Shown: positions 27,091 through 32,476 of the stretch, piece after piece
How positions within the stretch are numbered: the stretch's first letter is position 1
How the letters are laid out: the number at the start of each line of letters is the position of its first letter
Assembly: GCA_005878665.1 (NCBI GenBank)
Contig: VBLR01000115.1
Coordinates: forward strand, 1 to 32,476
Reading direction: 5' to 3'
Length of the DNA: 32,476 nucleotides
Origin: Methanobacteriota archaeon
Lineage (GTDB): Archaea > Thermoplasmatota > Thermoplasmata > RBG-16-68-12
The notes under the pieces: generated by a model
What the model was told of the DNA's origin: nothing
Database searches by the model: none
The model's input: only the letters and a program-made list of their open reading frames with translations
Translations under genes and position numbers: made by a program

Positions 27091-27240
27091 GAGTCACGTC
27101 TCCGAGTCACATCTCCGAATCCCGATCGACACAGCGCGCGGTATCGCGTCGATAACGGCGTAATATTTGAGCTTTCGGTCAATGGAATCTGGGGACGAAC
27201 AAAGGCAACGAAACGCGCGATCCGTCCGGTGGGGACGCCA

Positions 27241-28086
27241 TCAAGCCCCGTCGTTCATCGATCCGCTGCGGTATCCGAGAAGATCGATCGTGACGTACAG
27301 GAATCCGGCATCGCGGACCGCGCGGGCGACCTTTTCGGCGGTCTCGGGGGCGACGATACGCGGGATATCCGCTCGCGGCACCTCGATCCGGGCGACCCTA
27401 TCGTGGGCCCGCACGCGCACGACTCGGAAGCCTAGCGCCCGGATCGCTCCCTCCGCTGCCTCGACACGTTGTAGCTTTTCCACCGTGATCACCTCGCCGT
27501 ACGCTATCCGAGAGGACAGACAGGCGTTGCTCGGTTTGTCGAAGAAGCTCAGGTGAAGTTCTCGAGCGAGCGCACGCACGTCGGCCTTCGCAAACCCGAA
27601 TTCGACCAACGGATGCCAGAAGCCCGCCTCGTTCATCGCTTGGATTCCTGGGCGGTGGTCGCCCAAGTCCGAGACGTTCACGCCGTCTGCAATCGCATGG
27701 AACCCCCGTTCGGCCGCCAACGGCTTCAACGCTGCACCAAGCTCCTGGCGACAGAAATAGCATCGGTTCGTCGGGTTCGCAACGTACCGATCGTTCGCGA
27801 GCTCGGAGACGCGGATTGTCTCGAGGCGAATTCCAATCTCCGCGGCTTCTGAAACGGCCTCGGCGAGTTCCCAGCGCGCGAGGGATTCCGCATCCGCGAG
27901 GACCGCGACGGCGTTGTCCCCGAGCGCGTCGTGGGCCACGCGGGCGACGAGACCGCTGTCGACTCCTCCGGAGAAGGCGACGAGCACCCGCCCACGGGCG
28001 CGCATCGCGGCGGCCATGCGATCGTGCGCCTCCCGAATGTCGAACGGGCGAGTCGTGGCCTCCATTATCTCTGTCGAATGCGACAT
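27241..28086 (-). CDS. larE: LarE-like ATP-dependent sulfurtransferase (PP-loop)
   Basis: PP-loop VLVAFSGGVDSGLVARVA; NRCYFCRQELG; DGVNVSDLGDHRPG; PSNACLSSRIAYGEVIT. ORF extends to 28356, but the N-terminal extension overlaps thrC and looks spurious; likely start ATG 28086 (or 28065). Confidence 0.85.
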   Translation of the reverse strand: MSHSTEIMEATTRPFDIREAHDRMAAAMRARGRVLVAFSGGVDSGLVARVAHDALGDNAVAVLADAESLARWELAEAVSEAAEIGIRLETIRVSELANDRYVANPTNRCYFCRQELGAALKPLAAERGFHAIADGVNVSDLGDHRPGIQAMNEAGFWHPLVEFGFAKADVRALARELHLSFFDKPSNACLSSRIAYGEVITVEKLQRVEAAEGAIRALGFRVVRVRAHDRVARIEVPRADIPRIVAPETAEKVARAVRDAGFLYVTIDLLGYRSGSMNDGA

Positions 28087-28142
28087 CGCGGATAAAGCCA
28101 TCGCGGGACAAAGCGTAAGGGCCCAGCCGAGATGACCGCGGC

Positions 28143-29360
28143 GTGCGCCCCGCATTCCTCGAATGCTCCGCGTGTTCGAAGCACCATCCGATCCGGTTGC
28201 TGAACACCTGCGATTGCGGATCCCCGCTGTTCGCCCGATACGATTGGAAGGACATCCGGACCGACGACTTGTTGTCGAGGAAAGATCTCTGGCGCTACGC
28301 GCCGCTCCTCCCGCTGGAGCCCGAGGAAATTCGATCGCGCGGCGAGGGAGGAACACCCATCCACCGACTCGAACGCATCGGTTCCGGAGGCCGCGTCGCG
28401 CGCCTGAAGGTCGACGCCCTCTACGTCAAAGATGAAGGACTCAACCCGACCGGGACGTTCAAAGCGCGCGGCATGGCGGTCGCGGTCCCGATGGCGTGTG
28501 CCCTCGGAGCGACGACTCTTGCCGTCCCGACCGCGGGGAATGCCGGAGCCGCGTTGGCGGCATATGCCGCGACATATGGAGCGTCCGCGGTCGTGATCAT
28601 GGCAAGCGATGGTCCTCCGCATCAGGCCCTCGACGCATCCGCATACGGGGCGCAGGTGTTCCGGGTCGACGAAGGCATCGCGGACGCGGGGCGGATCGTG
28701 AGCGAGCTCTCGACCACGACGGAGCTGTTCAGCGTCGCGACGTTGCGGGAACCCTACCGCATCGAGGGGAAGAAGACGTTGCTCTTGGAGATCTGGGAGG
28801 CCCTTGGCGGGATGCCGGACTGGATCCTTTTCCCGACCGGAGGTGGGACCGGAATCGTCGGGATGTGGAAGGCGCTCCACGAACTGCGCGAGCTCGGTTG
28901 GTACGAGGGCATCTGGCCGCGCTTCGGGGTCGTTCAGGCCGAAGGTTGCGCGCCGCTCGTGAGAGCCTGGAAAGAGGGCCGGGAAAAGGCGGAGCCCTGG
29001 GCGATGCCGAGGACCGAGGCGGCGGGACTTCGCGTCCCCGCGACCCTCGCCGACCGGATCGTCCTCCGGGCGATTCGCGAGACCCGCGGCGCGGCCGTCG
29101 CAGTCTCCGACGCGTCGATGAAAGTCGCGGCATTGAATCTCGCGGTCCTCGAAGGAATCAGCGCGTGCCTCGAGGGCGCGGCCACCCTCGCCGGCCTCCG
29201 GCGCTTCTTCGACGAAGGCTTCATCACCCGTGAGGACCGGGTCGTGTTGGTGAACACCGGGGCGTCGGACGGCCGCACGGTCGCCGAGCTGAACGTCCCC
29301 GAGGTGAAAACGGCGGAACAGGTCCGCGAGTACCTCGGGCTCACGTCGCGTGCTTCTTGA
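28143..29360 (+). CDS. thrC: Threonine synthase (GTG start)
   Basis: N-terminal zinc-ribbon-like LECSACSKHHPIRLLNTCDCGSPLF; PLP motif EGLNPTGTFKARGMAVAV; PTAGNAGAALAAYAA; FPTGGGTGIVGMWKA. Confidence 0.9.
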   Translation: MRPAFLECSACSKHHPIRLLNTCDCGSPLFARYDWKDIRTDDLLSRKDLWRYAPLLPLEPEEIRSRGEGGTPIHRLERIGSGGRVARLKVDALYVKDEGLNPTGTFKARGMAVAVPMACALGATTLAVPTAGNAGAALAAYAATYGASAVVIMASDGPPHQALDASAYGAQVFRVDEGIADAGRIVSELSTTTELFSVATLREPYRIEGKKTLLLEIWEALGGMPDWILFPTGGGTGIVGMWKALHELRELGWYEGIWPRFGVVQAEGCAPLVRAWKEGREKAEPWAMPRTEAAGLRVPATLADRIVLRAIRETRGAAVAVSDASMKVAALNLAVLEGISACLEGAATLAGLRRFFDEGFITREDRVVLVNTGASDGRTVAELNVPEVKTAEQVREYLGLTSRAS

Positions 29361-29817
29361 CCTCGTCGAGGATCTTCCGGTGGTCCGGCGGAACCTTTGG
29401 ATCCTCGGTCACCCACTTGTATTGAATGATCCCGTTCGCGTCCAGCACGAAGACGGAGCGTTTCGTCACGCCTTGAAGCCCGAAACTGCCGAAGTGCTCG
29501 TAGAGCACGCCGTACGCCGTGCTGACCGTCTTGTTCCAGTCGCTGAGCAACGGATAATTGAGCTGGTTCTGTTGTTTGAAGACCCGATGGCTGTGATGAC
29601 TGTCCGTGCTGATCCCGAACACCTTCGCGCCCCACTTCTGGAGGTCTCCCATCGAATCGCGCATCGCGCAGAGCTGGCCCTGGCACACGTTCGTGAAGTC
29701 CCAGACGTAGAACGACAAGACGACCGGGCCTCCGCCGAGTTCCTTCGAGAGGGTGACGGGCTTTCCTTCGTCGCTCAGCACCGTGAAATCCGGCGCCTTC
29801 TGGCCGACATCCACCAT
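29341..29817 (-). CDS. Peroxiredoxin (AhpC/TSA family)
   Basis: MVDVGQKAPDFTVLSDEGKPVTLSKELGGGPVVLSFYVWDFTNVCQGQLCAMRDSMGDLQKWGAKVFGISTDSHHSHRVFKQQNQLNYPLLSD. ORF extends to 29973; conserved start at ATG 29817. Confidence 0.88.
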   Translation of the reverse strand: MVDVGQKAPDFTVLSDEGKPVTLSKELGGGPVVLSFYVWDFTNVCQGQLCAMRDSMGDLQKWGAKVFGISTDSHHSHRVFKQQNQLNYPLLSDWNKTVSTAYGVLYEHFGSFGLQGVTKRSVFVLDANGIIQYKWVTEDPKVPPDHRKILDEVKKHAT

Positions 29818-30002
29818 CCGGCTCCCCGGCCGTCGAGAGGCGGGCCCGACATAACCCTTTCGCTTTCGGCACTCCACGAAGTCCGCGGGCGGCGGAACGG
29901 AATGTATATCTAACGGTTGGGACACATTAAGGGCCTCGCCTGTCCAGAGGCATTGCTGAACCGGACTGAACACATCGCTCGGGAGAGAGGTTGGGGGAAC
30001 GA

Positions 30003-31577
30003 ATGGCGAAGTATGTGCTCGCCGCCGACTACACGCTCATGACGGACTACCGAAACGTCCCGCTGGCCACATTCTTCAGCTGCATTCCGACAGATTATTG
30101 GCACTCTCGCCTCGTGTTCCGCATCCTCGCGGACCCGCCGAAGCTCGATGCGGAGGGCCGGCCGATCCGAGTGCCATACGGTCTCCGGAAAGTCGAGGCA
30201 TCCCTCGTCCGCGCGTATGGACGCGATGACGTCGTCATCGCCGACCCTCGGACCGTGGACCGCTATATCGATGACGAAACGGAGGTCGTGGGACTCCACT
30301 CGATGGATCCGCTTGGCCTCGGTCCCGTCAGCATGTCCTTCACCATGGGCGGGGTCCTCACGCCGTACACGAAGGCGATGTTCCTCGAGCTCGTCCAGCG
30401 TGTCCAGCGACCCAATCGGAAATACAAGGTCGTCCTCGGCGGGCCCGGCGCCTGGCATTTCGATTACCGCCAGGAAATGCAGGAATCTCTCGGAATCGAC
30501 CACATCGTCCACGGCGAGGTCGACCATCTCGTCCCGGAGATTTTCGACCGGATCGTAAACGACCACGCTCCCCCGGTCATGCGCTTCACGAACGCGACCG
30601 CCCCGACCGTCGACCAGATCCCGAAAATCTTGGGTCCGACGATGCACGCGATGAACGAGGTCATGCGAGGATGCGGCCGCGGCTGCGAGTTCTGCGAGGT
30701 CACTCTGCGCCGGCCTCGATACTTCCCGCTCGATTACATCGGCGACGAGATCGCCGTGAACACGAAGGTCGGCCAGTCGTCGATTCAGCTGCACTCGGAC
30801 GACATCTTCCTGTACAACCTGGAGAACTGGAAGACGATGGAGCCGAACGAGGACGCGGTGAAAGATCTGTTCCGCTACGTCATGGCCCAACCCGGGGTCT
30901 CCCATTGCTATCCGACGCACGGGACCCTCAGCGCGGCGGTCACGAACCCGGGGCTGATCCAGGACATTTCGGAGATCGTTCGCGCCGGCCCGGGCAAGTG
31001 GGTTGGCATCCAGAGCGGAATCGAGACGGGGAGTCCGGCGCTCTCCCGAGCCGTCTTGCACCGGAAGGCCGCTCCGTTCACGGCCGAGGAATGGCCGGAC
31101 ATCGTCGTGCAGGGCACGCAGATCCTAAACCGCAATTACTGGTATCCCGCCTTCACCATCATCCTCGGTCTGCCGGGCGAGACTCCGGAGGATGCGTGGA
31201 TGACGGTGGACCTCATCGACCGGATGGAGCAGATCCCGGATGGCCACTTCATCACCGCGCCGCTCACGTTCGTTCCGATCGGCGTGCTGCGAGGCGAGGA
31301 GTTCTACAACATCGATGAGATGATCGACGAGTCGCGGTTCAACGTCGCCTACCGCGCGTGGCGCCACGTCCTCCTGGAAATCGACGAAGACTTGTGGCAT
31401 CTCACGCGGCTCCCAGCGCCGACGAGAGCGCTGGTTGTCGCGACCGCACGAATCGGCGGCCGGTACATCCTCGGAATCATGCACCGATATGCGAGGCGAA
31501 TGGGCTTCCGAATCCGAGCTCCGGCGAAGACGCGCCGGCAGGCGGAAGGACACACCCTCAGCTTCCCGGCCGGCTGA
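30003..31577 (+). CDS. Cobalamin-binding-type radical SAM protein
   Basis: VMRGCGRGCEFCEVTLRRPRY (CxxxCxxC), preceded by Rossmann-like region with VVLGGPGAWHF and followed by IQSGIETGSPALSRAV and IILGLPGETPEDAW. ATG 30003 preferred over TTG 29991. Confidence 0.85.
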   Translation: MAKYVLAADYTLMTDYRNVPLATFFSCIPTDYWHSRLVFRILADPPKLDAEGRPIRVPYGLRKVEASLVRAYGRDDVVIADPRTVDRYIDDETEVVGLHSMDPLGLGPVSMSFTMGGVLTPYTKAMFLELVQRVQRPNRKYKVVLGGPGAWHFDYRQEMQESLGIDHIVHGEVDHLVPEIFDRIVNDHAPPVMRFTNATAPTVDQIPKILGPTMHAMNEVMRGCGRGCEFCEVTLRRPRYFPLDYIGDEIAVNTKVGQSSIQLHSDDIFLYNLENWKTMEPNEDAVKDLFRYVMAQPGVSHCYPTHGTLSAAVTNPGLIQDISEIVRAGPGKWVGIQSGIETGSPALSRAVLHRKAAPFTAEEWPDIVVQGTQILNRNYWYPAFTIILGLPGETPEDAWMTVDLIDRMEQIPDGHFITAPLTFVPIGVLRGEEFYNIDEMIDESRFNVAYRAWRHVLLEIDEDLWHLTRLPAPTRALVVATARIGGRYILGIMHRYARRMGFRIRAPAKTRRQAEGHTLSFPAG

Positions 31578-31580
31578 AGC

Positions 31581-31826
31581 TCAGCTCCCGTTCGTGACCC
31601 AGGCCCGATATTGCTTCGCCTTCGCCTCGGCGCCTTCCTCTCCCATGATCGAAGGGAGGGTCCGCTCTCGCAAGAGATCGACGATCTTCTCGAGATCGCC
31701 TTCCGTCAAGCTCGAGAGATCCGCGCGGACGTCGCGAAGCCTCTTGCGGAGCATCGCGAGGGCCATGTCTCCCCAGATAGCCCGCATGTCGGCCTCGATG
31801 AGATCGTACGCCGCCTGTGCACCCAC
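31581..31826 (-). CDS. Hypothetical small helical protein (81 aa)
   Basis: MGAQAAYDLIEADMRAIWGDMALAMLRKRLRDVRADLSSLTEGDLEKIVDLLRERTLPSIMGEEGAEAKAKQYRAWVTNGS; compact ORF filling the gap between neighbours. Confidence 0.65.
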   Translation of the reverse strand: MGAQAAYDLIEADMRAIWGDMALAMLRKRLRDVRADLSSLTEGDLEKIVDLLRERTLPSIMGEEGAEAKAKQYRAWVTNGS

Positions 31827-31830
31827 GGTC

Positions 31831-32124
31831 TCACGCTTCGGCCGGCATCTGATGGGCGCTGAGCCACGCGCTGTATCCGATGTAAAATAGGACGACGAGG
31901 GCGAGGACCAGGAAGGCGTCGGGCAGGATCGTGTCCGCGAGGAGGATCCGGAACCCCGCGCTCAGGCTGAGCGCAATCCCCACCGCGGCGAGGCCGACGC
32001 TCAAACGGTACAAGAGGCCGCCGCGCATCATCCGGACGCCCCGGTGCGCGAGGAGGAACCCGCCCAAGACTCCGCAGGAGATACTCAAGACGAGTACGAT
32101 GAACTGCTCCGCGGAGACGGCCAT
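31831..32124 (-). CDS. Hypothetical membrane protein (97 aa, about 3 TM segments)
   Basis: Hydrophobic segments FIVLVLSISCGVLGGFLLA, LSVGLAAVGIALSLSAGF, AFLVLALVVLFYIGYSAWL; 4 nt from the neighbouring ORF, likely an operon. Confidence 0.65.
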   Translation of the reverse strand: MAVSAEQFIVLVLSISCGVLGGFLLAHRGVRMMRGGLLYRLSVGLAAVGIALSLSAGFRILLADTILPDAFLVLALVVLFYIGYSAWLSAHQMPAEA

Positions 32125-32198
32125 CGAACCGACCCTCTCTTCGATGCGGACCGATGCGCCTTAAGTCTACGCCCTCTAGATTCAGGGTTGAGAATAAT

Positions 32199-32476
32199 TC
32201 AGCCCTCGAGTCGAGCGGTGACAGACTGGCCCCCGACTTGGCGGAAGTCCATCGACCGGTAGAGGGCGATGGCGGGTTCGTTTCCGATCGTGACGTACAG
32301 GGCGAGCCGCGGCTCTTCGCGACCCGCGAGCCGCCCCATCGCGGCCTGGAGCAACGCTCGCCCAAACCCACGGCCGCGGCGGTCCTTCGCCACACCGAGC
32401 TCCGCGACGAGCGGCGTGCCCATCCAGTGCGTGATCAGGATCGCGCCCACGATTCGGTCGCCCTCCAACGCGACAT
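32199..32476 (-). CDS. GNAT-family N-acetyltransferase, N-terminus cut by the window edge
   Basis: VAELGVAKDRRGRGFGRALLQAAMGRLAGREEPRLALYVTIGNEPAIALYRSMDFRQVG (acetyl-CoA-binding R-G-R-G-x-G-[RA] motif; NxxAxxLYxxxxF). Confidence 0.85.
   Translation of the reverse strand, partial: VALEGDRIVGAILITHWMGTPLVAELGVAKDRRGRGFGRALLQAAMGRLAGREEPRLALYVTIGNEPAIALYRSMDFRQVGGQSVTARLEG

Noticed and set aside
27151-27168. GATAACGGCGTAATATTT as a further copy of the shared promoter motif
   Set aside because: GATAAC is only 4 nt from the AT-rich element and no plus-strand start fits; spacing differs from the 13-nt pattern.
28087-28356. N-terminal extension of the LarE ORF to 28356
   Set aside because: Overlaps the thrC N-terminus antisense and is Arg-rich; conserved LarE sequence begins after Met 28086/28065.

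Overview
High-GC window that looks archaeal, probably Thermoplasmatota-like. Support: archaeal TATA boxes, a zinc-type dicluster ferredoxin, an ADP-forming acyl-CoA synthetase and a proteasomal AAA ATPase. Most of the window is ordinary metabolism: ADP-forming acyl-CoA synthetase, VOC/glyoxalase protein, tandem-ACT protein, Cys/Met-metabolism PLP enzyme, Zn-ferredoxin, FTR1 permease, LarE-like sulfurtransferase, threonine synthase, peroxiredoxin, B12-type radical SAM protein, small ORFs and a GNAT edge fragment. The standout is a set of three genes: (A) 1704-6008(-), a 1434-aa surface protein with a glycine-rich beta-helix, Ig/FN3-like repeats, a TM helix and a cytosolic domain; (B) 9345-10748(+), a 467-aa coiled-coil protein; (C) 10873-24297(+), a 4474-aa single-pass giant with a ~3000-residue repetitive beta-rich ectodomain, a TM helix, a small globular cytosolic domain and a ~1300-residue coiled coil. 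B and C share both the small globular domain and a duplicated C-terminal motif ([FI][LI]Q[KR][KR]A[..]LLDREEK). All three genes carry the same apparent promoter layout, GATAAC-N13-TATA; B and C match as GATAACCA-N10-CTTAAATA. I propose this as a candidate undescribed archaeal envelope-to-cytoplasm scaffold or adhesion system. All family calls are by-eye recognition without database searches.
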